Of a stretch of DNA of 64,000 bases, positions 1 through 10,400 are shown one piece after another. Below the pieces are notes generated by a model. It saw nothing but the letters and a program-made list of their open reading frames with translations. It searched no databases and had not been told where the DNA came from. Numbering within the stretch: the first letter of the stretch is position 1; each line of letters starts with the position of its first letter. The stretch comes from an uncultured Flammeovirgaceae bacterium (GTDB lineage Bacteria > Bacteroidota > Bacteroidia > Cytophagales > Cyclobacteriaceae). The stretch is taken from assembly GCA_937899105.1 (NCBI GenBank), contig CALBPF010000040.1, positions 1-64,000 of the forward strand, read 5' to 3'. Position numbers and translations under genes: made by a program.

Positions 1-37
1 AAACTAAAACTAAAACCAAGAATGAAGGTGATCAGCA

Positions 38-1084
38 CTATTTTAATTTATTCAAGGCGAGTACTTTGGCATATTCCCGGCGTCCCTCTTTCCATGACAA
101 ATATGGAATTCCTTTTTTATGATTTTGTACACTTACCTTATAAAGTATGCTCCAATGTCTGAGCAAAACACCTACTCCTCTGAAAAATGAGAATTCCGGG
201 TCATAGATATGAGCGGGTTCAGCTCCCGATCCATTAAGTTCCATGATCTTTATTTTACCCAGGTAAAGATTTTCAATAGATTGTACACGAATATCATATC
301 GACCATAATAAAATCCCTCAATGGACTTACTGATCTTATCAAAGGTTTCAGACAGGCTTTCATTTATAAGGTGGTTTCCATTCAAAAACTTGGTTCCCAG
401 GCAATGGTTACCTATGGATACCAATTCACGTGTTTCACCCCGGTCAAGAATGCTTTGCCATTCCTGACGATATTTTTCGTGTAATTGAGGTAGTTGGAGC
501 TTAGCACGGTCGCTGTCATAAGCTAACTGACCCAGAGTATTTTCTCCGTCGCCGGTTATGCTGAGCATCTCTTTGATCACAATAGATGTTACCTCGCCTT
601 GTGCCTTGTTAGGATAACGGTAATAAAACACTCCCATTTCGATGGGTTCATTGAGAAATTCCTGAATAAGGAAATTCACGGGCGTTTCTTTCACATAAGT
701 CCGAAGCTCGCCGTCATTGTTAATTTTCTCGACCAACCAGCCCCGTTCACCAATATCGGGTTTGGCAATGAGGGGGTAAGTAAGTGATGCTGTAACTATC
801 TTTTCCCTTACCTTGTTAAAAGGTGAGTTTTTGCTAAAAAAAAGTGTGATTGGCTTTAATTCATTCGGAATGAGCTCAAATATTTTAGCTTTCGACTCGC
901 CCAGCATACCCCCGTTTTCTATAGAGGGGTTAGAGGCGCTGAAAAAGAAAAAAGACCGGGCTTTGAAAGATAACCACGCCCAGTATACAAAAACTGGTGC
1001 ATACACCACACCGAAGGGCCAATACTCCCAGCTTCTAAGTTTAATAAGAAAGTTACTTCTCCAAAATTTGCGTAGAACTAACAT
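38..1084 (-). CDS. ATP-grasp ligase-like protein (D-Ala-D-Ala ligase-type fold)
   Basis: A 348-aa protein resembling the D-alanine-D-alanine ligase-like ATP-grasp proteins common in Bacteroidota. The segment YPLIAKPDIGERG (about residue 104) looks like the ATP-grasp lysine strand, IQEFLNEPIEMGVFYYR (about 140) like the hinge and second lysine region, and MELNGSGAEPAHIYDP (about 283) like the C-terminal metal-binding Glu/Asn segment. Residues 20-50 are hydrophobic, so the protein may be membrane associated. The family forms carboxylate-amine bonds at the expense of ATP, but the substrate cannot be told from sequence. True cell-wall Ddl is unlikely because the N-terminal domain is atypical. It lies just downstream of the DinB-like gene on the same strand. 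Confidence 0.7.
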   Translation of the reverse strand: MLVLRKFWRSNFLIKLRSWEYWPFGVVYAPVFVYWAWLSFKARSFFFFSASNPSIENGGMLGESKAKIFELIPNELKPITLFFSKNSPFNKVREKIVTASLTYPLIAKPDIGERGWLVEKINNDGELRTYVKETPVNFLIQEFLNEPIEMGVFYYRYPNKAQGEVTSIVIKEMLSITGDGENTLGQLAYDSDRAKLQLPQLHEKYRQEWQSILDRGETRELVSIGNHCLGTKFLNGNHLINESLSETFDKISKSIEGFYYGRYDIRVQSIENLYLGKIKIMELNGSGAEPAHIYDPEFSFFRGVGVLLRHWSILYKVSVQNHKKGIPYLSWKEGRREYAKVLALNKLK

Positions 1085-1099
1085 CAGGTAGACTTAAAA

Positions 1100-1612
1100 C
1101 TACGCCTGATCTTTTTGATATTTTATGGTTGATACGGCCACCCCGAAGTGGGATGGAACAGTGACATATGTCGCCACTTCTTTGAGACCGATTTTAATTA
1201 TAGCCATATGATGTATGGCATGCTCAATGTTATAAGTAAGTTCTCGATACAGATTAGTGTCTATAGTAACCACGTCATTCCCATCCAGGCTATAGCAGGC
1301 ATCCAATTTTAGTGGCCGATCTTCTTTTATACTACTGATAAAACCCTTTAAGTCTCTAATTAGCTCAAGAGCAATAGTTCTATCAGATTCAATAACCTTG
1401 TCATGGTCTCTGTTATCATAATTGATTAACCCGGAGTTATGATTATTCATCAGGCAAGTGAAGAATTCAAGCGTATGTCGCATGTGCTGACCTATGGTTG
1501 AATTATTTAATGTCTCTATTGGCAGAGTAAAGTGTTGGTCGCTCAGGTCGTAAATTACGTTCTCTAACTGTCCCAAAATATCCTTACAAGCTTCTACTAG
1601 TTTCATTCTCAA
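1100..1612 (-). CDS. DinB-like four-helix metalloprotein
   Basis: A 170-aa soluble protein with the spacing of the DinB/YfiT family: a first helix with IGQHMRHTLEF (His residues near 43 and 46) and a late helix with NIEHAIHHMAIIKIG (His near 133-137). These are the expected three-histidine metal site of the four-helix bundle. Members act as thiol-dependent transferases or hydrolases, or have no known activity; the substrate is unknown here. Internal Met3 (MKLVEA) is an alternative start. The 15-nt gap to the downstream ATP-grasp gene suggests cotranscription. Confidence 0.75.
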   Translation of the reverse strand: MRMKLVEACKDILGQLENVIYDLSDQHFTLPIETLNNSTIGQHMRHTLEFFTCLMNNHNSGLINYDNRDHDKVIESDRTIALELIRDLKGFISSIKEDRPLKLDACYSLDGNDVVTIDTNLYRELTYNIEHAIHHMAIIKIGLKEVATYVTVPSHFGVAVSTIKYQKDQA

Positions 1613-1671
1613 GTTTTGGTAATCCGCAAATATAGCATAATGTTAATTTATCATTAACTTCTATTGCTAAC

Positions 1672-2124
1672 CTAGTCGATGATTTTAGCCCAGTTTTTAT
1701 CTCCTTCTGATTTGAGCTTACTCTCATCTTTGTTCCAGCTTTTAAGGGTATTTGTTCCCCAGAAATTATAAAACAGATATAGTTTTCCGTCTAAAATCTT
1801 ATATGTTTCGGGATCTACTTTTACCTTCTCGCCAGTCTCGCCAAGGGCGTAGGCACACCACCCACCATATTCCGGTTCATATTTTTCAGGATTGGCCTTG
1901 AAAAGGTCCTTATTGGCAGTACTTACGAAATAGTATTTTATACCCTTATATTCAGCTGTAATTTCATCATCACCCTGCTCAGGGCCTGATTGAAAATAGC
2001 TTACCGGATCATACCCCTGGATGCCAAGGTTTCTTTTTGTATTGTAATGTTTTGTTCGTACTTCAGGGCTTTGTGCAATCACAGCGCTGCTGCATATCAA
2101 AAGAAAAAAGGCTAAATTCTTCAT
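1672..2124 (-). CDS. Secreted YHS-domain protein
   Basis: A YHS-domain protein with a signal peptide (KNLAFFLLICSSAVIAQ), so it is probably periplasmic. The YHS core is GYDPVSYFQSG followed by EYKGIKYYFVSTANKDLF, then a Gly-Gly-Trp-Cys-Ala segment (YGGWCAYALG). The YHS fold occurs in metal-related and phenol-hydroxylase-like proteins; stand-alone secreted forms are common in Bacteroidota and lack a firm function. I chose the second ATG because it opens directly into the signal peptide; an in-frame ATG at 2136 would add MRLH. Confidence 0.8.
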   Translation of the reverse strand: MKNLAFFLLICSSAVIAQSPEVRTKHYNTKRNLGIQGYDPVSYFQSGPEQGDDEITAEYKGIKYYFVSTANKDLFKANPEKYEPEYGGWCAYALGETGEKVKVDPETYKILDGKLYLFYNFWGTNTLKSWNKDESKLKSEGDKNWAKIID

Positions 2125-2210
2125 GTGTAAGCGCATTTGGTTGAATTAATTTACTCATTCTACTCTCTTAAGGTTAATAAATTAGAATGGAATGTCGTAC
2201 CACTTACATT

Positions 2211-2693
2211 TTAAATTTTCCTTAGTTCGTCCCAAACTAAACTTGGCTCAAACCCTCTTTGGATCATGAATTGTGCAATTTTTCTTTTTCTGATGTATTC
2301 ATTTGTTTCTTTTAGAGATGCATCTTTTTTGTTTATAAGGCTAAGTAAAATTGTACGATATTCTTTTTCATCAATCTCCTGCCAGCCCTTTTTTAAGCAA
2401 TACGCTGATATTTTATGTTGCTTAAGCCCTTCGGCGATCTTATTTCGTCCCCATTTTTTTAACTGGAATTTTCCTCTTACGTAAGCTTTGGCAAATCGTT
2501 CTTCGTTGATAAATCCTTCGGTAATAAGTAAAGATATCACCTCTTCCACATCTTCTTTATGGAGGCCGTAACTGTAGAGCTTATCACGAACCTCTTGTTG
2601 AGATCTTTCTTGATAAGCACAATAATCTGCTGCTTTAAGCTTGGCTTCTTGCTTTGAGTAGAATTTTTTCTTTTTAGGCTGGTCCGCGTACAT
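2211..2693 (-). CDS. recX: Regulatory protein RecX
   Basis: A 160-aa protein matching the RecX family, a three-helix-repeat modulator that binds RecA filaments and limits their activity. Diagnostic segments are ERSQQEVRDKLYSYG near residue 29, LITEGFINEERFAKAYVRGK near 56, and WGRNKIAEGLKQHKIS near 80. The N-terminus is very Lys-rich (PKKKKFYSKQEAK). Length fits the short-form family. recA is not in the window. It overlaps nothing and starts 6 nt after the stop of the YcxB-like membrane protein, so the two are probably cotranscribed. Confidence 0.88.
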   Translation of the reverse strand: MYADQPKKKKFYSKQEAKLKAADYCAYQERSQQEVRDKLYSYGLHKEDVEEVISLLITEGFINEERFAKAYVRGKFQLKKWGRNKIAEGLKQHKISAYCLKKGWQEIDEKEYRTILLSLINKKDASLKETNEYIRKRKIAQFMIQRGFEPSLVWDELRKI

Positions 2694-2699
2694 TCAACC

Positions 2700-3170
2700 C
2701 TAAACCAGGCCCTTCCTTTTTAGTATGCTCTCCACAAATTTGCGCTCATTATCTGAGTTAAAGATTTTGTGAGGCAGGTGTATCAGCTGAGCTTTATTAA
2801 CTGATAATAAAATGTGGTTTTTACCAATTGATGCACGTTTTACCTGATCCCATTTTATAGGCATTCCCTGTTTAGAATTCAATTTCACAAGTACTTGTTG
2901 ACTATTGATTTCGTAAGAAAGCTTCTCAAAAAGCATTTTAGTCTGTTCTAATTGTGTAACTCCTGCAAACTGAATAAGCCAAAAGAGCAGGTAAAGAACC
3001 AATGCTATCCCTGTGCCTATGAACCACCACATATTCGGGATCCAAAAGTAACCACAGCACAACGCCACAACAATCAGCGCTACCCACCACTGCTGCTTCA
3101 AAACTCCCAGTAGGGCTAGCTTTATGTAGGTTCCACTTTCCAGTTTATACTTCTTGGTCTTTACGATCAT
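2700..3170 (-). CDS. Small membrane protein, YcxB-like C-terminal domain
   Basis: A protein of about 156 aa with two or three closely packed transmembrane segments (WWVALIVVALCCGYFWIP and MWWFIGTGIALVLYLLFWLI), then a soluble C-terminal domain (LSYEINSQQVLVKLNSKQG, IKWDQVKRASIGKNHILLSV) resembling the YcxB-like domain. Function is unknown. The start at 3170 is preferred because an AGGTGG Shine-Dalgarno-like sequence lies just upstream; a longer start at 3215 adds 15 residues without such support. The next gene, recX, begins 6 nt downstream. Confidence 0.65.
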   Translation of the reverse strand: MIVKTKKYKLESGTYIKLALLGVLKQQWWVALIVVALCCGYFWIPNMWWFIGTGIALVLYLLFWLIQFAGVTQLEQTKMLFEKLSYEINSQQVLVKLNSKQGMPIKWDQVKRASIGKNHILLSVNKAQLIHLPHKIFNSDNERKFVESILKRKGLV

Positions 3171-3276
3171 ATCAATTCCACCTAATTCAGGTGCAATGAT
3201 AAAAAATTGATACAAAGATTAATGTGAAAATAGTCACTTCGATGAACATCCTTATGATATTTCTTCTCCCTTTCAT

Positions 3277-4134
3277 CTATTTCACTGCTTTCAGGCTAAT
3301 GTCCAAGCTTTTAATTGAATGCGTTAGCGCCCCAACCGATATGAAGTCTACACCACATTCGGCCACAGACTGAATCGTTTCTTCAGTAATGCCTCCACTG
3401 GCCTCAGTTTCACACAGATCGCCAATTATCCTCACAGCTTCTTTCATCGTATTTATGTCCATATTATCAAGCATAATAACATCCACCTCAGCTTCTAAAG
3501 CTTCCCTAACCTCATTTAAATTTCGAGTTTCTATTTCTATTCGCAGCTTTTTTCCTACTTCTCTCAAATACTTTTTTGTGGAGGCTACGGCTTGGGCAAT
3601 ACTGCCCGCAAAATCAATGTGATTATCTTTCAACATCACCATATCATAAAGTCCATACCTGTGATTGGTACCTCCGCCGATGGCTACCGCCCACTTTTCA
3701 GCGATTCTAAAGTTTGGAGTGGTCTTTCTGGTATCTAATAATTTTGCTTTAGTGCCTGACACGAGTTCGCTAAGCTTATTGGTGTATGTGGCTATACCAC
3801 TCATTCGCTGCATGCAATTCAAAACTAATCGCTCACAAGTGAGTATAGACTGAGCCGGACCGTGTATTGCAATACCCAGGTCGCCGTATTTTACCTCATC
3901 ACCGTCGTTTATTTTAAAGTCCAGCTTAACCCGCGGATCAAATTGATTAAAGATGACTTTGGCCATCTCCATGCCGGCAGCTATACCCTTATCTTTAAAA
4001 AGTACTTTTGCCGATTTAGTGGCAGTTTTTGGAACAGAAGCTAGTGTTGAATGGTCTCCATCACCGACATCCTCGCGAAAAGCATTTTCTATGAATTGCC
4101 TTATGGTATCATCTGTCAAATATGACAATTGCAT
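3277..4134 (-). CDS. nadC: Nicotinate-nucleotide pyrophosphorylase (carboxylating)
   Basis: This 285-aa protein is quinolinate phosphoribosyltransferase. It converts quinolinate and PRPP to nicotinate mononucleotide, CO2 and PPi in de novo NAD synthesis. The N-terminal sandwich carries EDVGDGDHST (about residue 20). The barrel carries LNCMQRMSGIAT, LLDTRKTTPNFR, the signature GGGTNHRYGLYDMVMLKDNH (about 154-173), IEIETRNLNE and the phosphate-binding end FISVGALTHS. Length is normal. The partner genes nadA and nadB are not nearby. Confidence 0.95.
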   Translation of the reverse strand: MQLSYLTDDTIRQFIENAFREDVGDGDHSTLASVPKTATKSAKVLFKDKGIAAGMEMAKVIFNQFDPRVKLDFKINDGDEVKYGDLGIAIHGPAQSILTCERLVLNCMQRMSGIATYTNKLSELVSGTKAKLLDTRKTTPNFRIAEKWAVAIGGGTNHRYGLYDMVMLKDNHIDFAGSIAQAVASTKKYLREVGKKLRIEIETRNLNEVREALEAEVDVIMLDNMDINTMKEAVRIIGDLCETEASGGITEETIQSVAECGVDFISVGALTHSIKSLDISLKAVK

Positions 4135-4174
4135 CCGTCAAAAGTACGTAAAAGATCACTGCTAAGAGGTGGTT

Positions 4175-4573
4175 TTACTCTTTATCGATAGTGATTTCAT
4201 GAATAAGGTATTTGCCCTCAGAACCTTTTATACGAAAGAATATCCTAAACGTATCGGACTTGCTTATGTACTGCCCTATGGCAAAGTGGAGTCCCCCTTT
4301 TGAAGCTCCTTGATGGATTATAGTGAAGTTATCAGGCACATGGTTTTTAAAAAAGTCGCGTAATTCATATTCGGCCTGTGTTTTACTGAAAGGCTGAATG
4401 TCTCCGTCAATAGTGACATCAACATTTTGAGAGAAGTACTTACTCAACTCTTTGGAACTACCCGATTTCATGGCAGTTTTTATGTTGTCCACAACTTCAC
4501 TTTGCCCCTGCACCAATGAGCTGGTAGCCAACAAAACAAATATCGTTAGCTGAATTAATTTTTTCATTTTCAT
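4175..4573 (-). CDS. Secreted DUF4783 protein
   Basis: A 132-aa protein with a signal peptide (MKKLIQLTIFVLLATSSLVQ, cleaved near GQS) and a small NTF2/lumazine-like alpha+beta domain of the DUF4783 type, found almost only in Bacteroidota. Visible pieces are NIKTAMKSGSSKELSKYFSQ, VDVTIDGDIQPFSKTQAEYE and FRIFFRIKGSEGKYLIHEI. It is probably periplasmic; the function is not known. A second ATG at 4567 is an equally good start. It lies 40 nt upstream of nadC on the same strand, the usual neighbourhood for this family as I recall. Confidence 0.75.
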   Translation of the reverse strand: MKMKKLIQLTIFVLLATSSLVQGQSEVVDNIKTAMKSGSSKELSKYFSQNVDVTIDGDIQPFSKTQAEYELRDFFKNHVPDNFTIIHQGASKGGLHFAIGQYISKSDTFRIFFRIKGSEGKYLIHEITIDKE

Positions 4574-4683
4574 TTAATCAACCTAATCTATTGACCAAAA
4601 CTGTGCCAATATTAAATTTTTCGACCAATCAAATTACTACTAATAACGATTAGTTACAATTGAGAGTACCTTTTTACCCGAAT

Positions 4684-7257
4684 TTATCGTGCTGATGAAC
4701 GGCTTAACAAATTACCGAAGAATACGGCGTTCATAAATATTTTATTTGTGCCGTACCAAAAGGCTCTAAAATTCAAGTTATCCGTAAACCCAACTATACG
4801 CCCTTGCCCCATTGTGGAAATACCAACTGCACTGCTATTCTTGAGCTTCTCAAGATTAGAATTGGAAATGTACCCGCTTAGAAGTGGCGAGGCCGTGTAG
4901 ACCATGGGATTAGCAAATGGCCGATCGGACTTTTCCATAAACAATTCCGAGTTTCTAAAAACAGGGACTTCGCTTCGGTGGTAACCATAGAGTAAGGGAT
5001 TGGTAAGATCAACCTTTGTGCTGAATATGGCCCCACCTATTTCCTGAGCGCCAAAATATTCACTGATTTCAGAATAAGGCCTGCTTCGAGCGGAATCTTT
5101 AGGAGTAGCCTTGATAAACTTAAATTTGCCCATCCCATTACTCGTCAGGTAATTCAAGGCAGATTTTGACGCAACCACTGTTCCGCCATTCCTGACCCAG
5201 TTTTTAAGCTTCTGTCTACCACGTTCCGTTATACCCGAATAATTACCATTTACCATTACAATGGTATTGTACCGGCTCAGATTAGCCCTGTTTAATACAT
5301 TCAGTGGAAGTAGAGATAGATCCATATCATAGCGTTGATCAAATAAATGCCATACTTCGCCGGCATCGTATCCACTGATACCACCTTCTACCAATACAGC
5401 CACCTTGGGTCTTTTAATATTTGCAAAATTGGGACTTCCAAGGCTTACACCCTTATAGTCCAAACCCGTTTCAAAGGAGTAAATATCCAGGGCATTTTCA
5501 TTTGATATAGCTGTTAGGTCCTTAAACAATTCTTCTGAGGGCTTATTCTGCATGCTCACGGGAATCAAAATTGAACCGCGTTCAAAACGCTTGCCATTTG
5601 GATGATGGAATGGCTCGTTGGCTACTTTCGCCTTATAACCTGCTTTTAAAATGGCGTATAACGCTTTTGGCGTGTAGTAATTATAATATTCAAAAACGTA
5701 CGCGTAATCGGATTTACCTCCGATGATGGAGCCTGAGGGCTTTTGGTCAGCCTGGAACTTGTTGCCCAATAGGTTATTTGAAAAGGCCTTGCCTGATAGA
5801 AGCTGGTAGTCAACTCCAAAGGCCAACGGCAATGTCCAGGCAGATACATCATAAAAAAGGCTATCTTGAAAAGTGGTGTTCTTTTCGAACATCGTTCTGA
5901 TCAGCTTGTATTGTGGTTGATTTAACGGCACGATGTAGGAAGAATTGGCAGGGTAGCTTTTACCGTTGATTTTGATCTCATTTTTGGGCTTGTAGATTTC
6001 AATTTGATGTTGATCTATGAGCTCAGCCAGATGATAGTTGCGATATTTATCTTTAGAACTAAAGACATACGCTTTATTATTGTCTCGTGATGCTTCAGCA
6101 ATAGCATCTTTATAAAATGTACGCTGATGCTCCAAAAAATCATTTTTCATTTCATAAACAGCTTGCAGTGTAGATAATGATGTCGTGAAATGATTTCGAA
6201 TAGTGAAAGGAAATTTTAAGATCCCGTTGACAGTTTCCCGCGAATGACCCCGTGAACTTGCTTGCTCGAAAAGGATACCTACAGCTCCATTTATGTCGGG
6301 GTAAGTTGAACCTTTACCATAATAATAATCATCAAAGCTCTCACGAGTATAATATAAAGAACCGATCTTGTCTAGTGCCTTAGCGTGGTATTCACCCATC
6401 TTATCAGTTAAGCGGTAGTTATTTTTGGGTGTTAAGGGATTATTTCTTGAAGGGATGCCAGGCTGAAAAAAGAAGGAGGAATTACTGCCCATTTCGTGGT
6501 GGTCAGTCAGTACATTTGGTTTCCATTCATGAAACATTCTGATCCTATTCTTCGACTCGGGTAATTGCACCGGAAGCCAGTCACGGTTCATATCAAACCA
6601 ATAATGATTGGTTCTGCCTCTGGGCCAGGGTTCATTTTGTTCGGTGCTGTTCGGGTCTGAAACGAGATTTTTACTCTTTCTGGAATTCACATAGTTTGCA
6701 AAGCGGTTCAACCCATCCGGGTTAAGGCATGGGTCTAACAAAATAATGACATTTTTAAGCAGGTCTTCGATTTCCTTTCCCTGGGCGGCGGCCAAGTAGT
6801 AAGCTAATGCCAGAGAGGCATTGCTACCGCTAGGCTCATTACCGTGAATACTATAACCCATATAAACTACTGCCGGCATATTTGTTATATCCAGCGAGGC
6901 CGATATATCAGGATCCGTAAGGCTTACATGATCTTTTTTTATTTGATCTATCCTCGCCTGATTTTCAGGAGATGTGATGGTCAGTAATAGTTGAGGCCTT
7001 GTTTCAAAGGTTCTCCCGATTTCTTGAATTGTAATTCTTTCGGAGGCTTCCGCTACAGCGTACATGTAATTCACAAGCCTGTCATGACTGATGTGCCATT
7101 CACCTACTTCATGACCTATAACGGATTTAGGCGTAGGAATAGCTTGGTTGTAGCTAATACTGCCCGGAATGATATATGACAGACCAACACTATTTTGACC
7201 ATACGATAAAACGGTTGTAATAATCAAATAAAAGATAGATATTGATACGCGTTTCAT
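4684..7257 (-). CDS. Secreted M14-family zinc carboxypeptidase with C-terminal GATase-like domain
   Basis: An 857-aa secreted protein with a signal peptide (residues 1-20, ending SYGQ). The M14 domain contains the zinc HxxE motif at His138-Glu141 (SIHGNEPSG), the substrate-binding stretch around NPDGLNRFANYVNSR, and the DHHEMGSNSSFFF segment, which likely gives the third zinc His. Residues from about 620 to the end (KVAVLVEGGISGYDAGEVW, NTIVMVNGNYSG, LKNWVRNGGTVVASKSA) resemble a class I glutamine-amidotransferase-like fold, as in other large Bacteroidota M14 peptidases. It probably trims peptides in the envelope. It is divergent from the TonB-dependent receptor across a 185-bp gap. Confidence 0.85.
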   Translation of the reverse strand: MKRVSISIFYLIITTVLSYGQNSVGLSYIIPGSISYNQAIPTPKSVIGHEVGEWHISHDRLVNYMYAVAEASERITIQEIGRTFETRPQLLLTITSPENQARIDQIKKDHVSLTDPDISASLDITNMPAVVYMGYSIHGNEPSGSNASLALAYYLAAAQGKEIEDLLKNVIILLDPCLNPDGLNRFANYVNSRKSKNLVSDPNSTEQNEPWPRGRTNHYWFDMNRDWLPVQLPESKNRIRMFHEWKPNVLTDHHEMGSNSSFFFQPGIPSRNNPLTPKNNYRLTDKMGEYHAKALDKIGSLYYTRESFDDYYYGKGSTYPDINGAVGILFEQASSRGHSRETVNGILKFPFTIRNHFTTSLSTLQAVYEMKNDFLEHQRTFYKDAIAEASRDNNKAYVFSSKDKYRNYHLAELIDQHQIEIYKPKNEIKINGKSYPANSSYIVPLNQPQYKLIRTMFEKNTTFQDSLFYDVSAWTLPLAFGVDYQLLSGKAFSNNLLGNKFQADQKPSGSIIGGKSDYAYVFEYYNYYTPKALYAILKAGYKAKVANEPFHHPNGKRFERGSILIPVSMQNKPSEELFKDLTAISNENALDIYSFETGLDYKGVSLGSPNFANIKRPKVAVLVEGGISGYDAGEVWHLFDQRYDMDLSLLPLNVLNRANLSRYNTIVMVNGNYSGITERGRQKLKNWVRNGGTVVASKSALNYLTSNGMGKFKFIKATPKDSARSRPYSEISEYFGAQEIGGAIFSTKVDLTNPLLYGYHRSEVPVFRNSELFMEKSDRPFANPMVYTASPLLSGYISNSNLEKLKNSSAVGISTMGQGRIVGFTDNLNFRAFWYGTNKIFMNAVFFGNLLSRSSAR

Positions 7258-7442
7258 ATTGGATGTTCTGAATTTGAATTAACTCCTAAAATACATTGCT
7301 TTTATCAATGTTTAAACAGTAGTTTTTATAAACGGTTTATTAACCTAAACTTAACATTAAGATGAGTTCGCCATATCAATAATTAGCTTGTTTTGCACGT
7401 CTCATTTTGTGAGAATTATCTATTTATCAAACAATAACAATT

Positions 7443-10400
7443 ATGAATCAACTTTTACGAAAGATTGTTTTCACAATTGCAGTTTCATTTGCTGCAATTG
7501 TCGCCTTTGGTCAAGGGGTAACTACCTCTTCGATGAATGGCAAAGTCACCGACAGTAACGGTGAAGCGCTTCCTGGCGCTACAGTAATTGCGGTGCACAC
7601 ACCGTCAGGAACTCAGTATGGTAATGTAACCGATCTTGAAGGGTATTTTAGAATACCTAACATGAGAGTTGGAGGTCCTTACAAGGTAACAGTTACTTTT
7701 GTAGGATACCAGCCTTTTGAGAAGAGCGAGCTGTTCCTGTCACTCGGTCAGAAGTACTACCTTGATGCTAAACTTAGTGAAGGTGCTACTGAGTTGGCAG
7801 AGGTTGTTGTAACAGCTGCTATTGACGACATTTTTGATGGAAACAGGACAGGAGCAGGTACAGCTTTATCTACTGATGATATCAATGCAGCGCCAACCGT
7901 AGGAAGATCGCTTGGAGATTTTGCAAGATTTAATCCGCAAACTATTATTAATGAAGGTAATGATGGCTTGGAGATCTCTATTGGAGGTATGAACAATAGA
8001 TTAAATGCCATATACATAGACGGAGCAGTTAATAATGATGTATTTGGATTGGCCGCAAGTGGAACGAATGGTGGTCAGACAGGCGTTTCTCCTATTTCAC
8101 TGGATGCCATCGAGCAATTTACTGTTTCTGTGGCTCCTTTTGATGTTAGACAGTCTGGTTTTGCCGGTGGTAGCATTAATGCGGTTACCAGAAGTGGAAC
8201 AAATGAATTTGAAGGTTCTGCCTATTACTTTTTAAGAAATGAGGACCTTGCCGGAAAGACTCCATTTGAAGAGGAGAATGAAGATATCACAGATCGTCAG
8301 AAATTAGCTGACTTTACCGCCGAGACCTACGGCTTCAGGTTAGGTGGCCCAATTGTAAAAGACAAGGTGTTCTTTTTCGTGAATGCTGAACTGCAGCGCG
8401 ATGAGACCCCACAGCCTTTTGATTTCAACAATTACAATGGAGATCTTACCACTGCGGATATTGACCAACTGGTTAATTTCCTTGATACACAATATGGTTA
8501 CAATCCAGGTTCCTATTTAGACAATACCGCTTTCCTGGATAGTGATAAAGTGATTGCAAAACTGGACTTTAACCTAAATCAAAATCATAAGTTAACTCTG
8601 AGACACTCCTATACAAAAGCAGAGAATTTGGAAGCGAGACAATCTACTTCATCAGGCATCCGCTTTATTAACGGGTCGGAGTTTTTTGTTTCTGAAACAA
8701 ATTCTACTGCCTTGGAGCTGAAGTCTGTCATTGGGAATAACATGTCCAACCACCTCACTATAGGAGTAACTACGGTAAGAGACGATAGAGATCCCTCGGG
8801 AGATCCATTCCCTGCAGTTTTCATTGATGACGGTGACGGAGGGATAACATTTGGTTCTGAAACCTTCTCAACGGCCAACCTTTTGGATCAGGATATAATT
8901 ACTATTAACAATAATCTTGAAATTTATAAAGGCAAGCACACGATTCTTGTAGGAGCCAATGCTGAATTTTATCAGACAAAAAACCTTTTCATACCTGATA
9001 ACTTTGGAAATTATAGCTATAGAAGACAGGGAAGCTTCGATTTTGTGGGTACAAGTTTCTTGGATGATTTCTTAAATGGTCTTCCGGCCACTCAATATTC
9101 TTTTAGCTATGGCCTAAATAGTTCGACCAATGGAGATGAGACGACTGGTGCTGCCGCTGAATTTAATAGTTCACAATTTGGATTATATGTGCAGGATGAG
9201 ATCCAGGCCAATGACAAGTTGAAATTGACTGTAGGATTACGAGCGGACATCAACTTCTTCGAAGATACTCCTGGAAACCCTTTCTTTGATGACGCCACAA
9301 AAGACCAATTCCCTTATAATTTACGAGGAGCAAGCCCGGGTCAATTTATCGATCCCCAAGTGTCCTGTTCACCAAGAGTTGGACTTAACTATGATGTCAA
9401 TGGAGACAGAACATTCCAACTTCGAGGAGGAGAAGGTTTATTTACCAGTAGAATACCTTTGGTATGGCCAGGAGCTGCTTACAACAATACAGGTCTTAAC
9501 ACAGGCAATACTTTCAGACGTGTAGATTTAGGATTTTTAGGCCCTATTCCTGATTTTGAACCAGACGTTAATAATCAGTTCAGAGATATAGGAGTAGGTG
9601 AACAAATTCCTTCAGGTAGTGTAGATCTATTCGTCGAAGACTTCAAAGTACCGCAAGTACTTAAATTCAACGTGGCAGGAGATAAGGCGCTGCCAGGAGA
9701 TATGGTCTTAACAGTAGAAGGTATCTATACCAAATTTTTGAATAACGTATATTACGAAAATATAAATGTAAGTCGACCTACGACTCGTGCAACCGGAACA
9801 CCTGATAACCGACTAATTGGTTATGAGGATCGTATCGATGGTACATATGGCCGAATCCTTTTGGGCAGCAATACTGATAAAGGATACGCTTATAACTTAA
9901 GTGCCTCATTAAGCAAGGATTTTGGCTTTGGATTGAAAGGTCAACTTTCTTACTCCTATGGTGACTCCTGGACTTTCTTTGTAGGTACTTCATCTCAAAA
10001 CTCATCTCAATGGAGAGGTCTGCATGCCGTCAACGGAAGAAATAACTGGGATGAAGTTCAGCGTTCCGACTTTGCTCAAGGAAGCAGAATTCTTGCTAAC
10101 CTAACTTACAGGAAAGCCTACGCAGGATTTGCATCTACACAAGTATCTCTTGTATATGAGGGTCAGTCTGGTAATCCATATAGCTATGTTTATGGCGATG
10201 GTGATGATATCACTGGTGAAGATTCAAGAAACCGTGAGCTGGTATATGTACCAAGAAATGCAAGTGAAATTGTATTTGCTGATGAATCGACGGCTGCTGA
10301 GCAGTGGGAAGCGCTAAACTCTTTTATAGAAAGTGATGATTACTTAAAAGACAGAAGAGGACAGTATGCAGAAAGAAATCAGTCGCGTACACCATTTGAG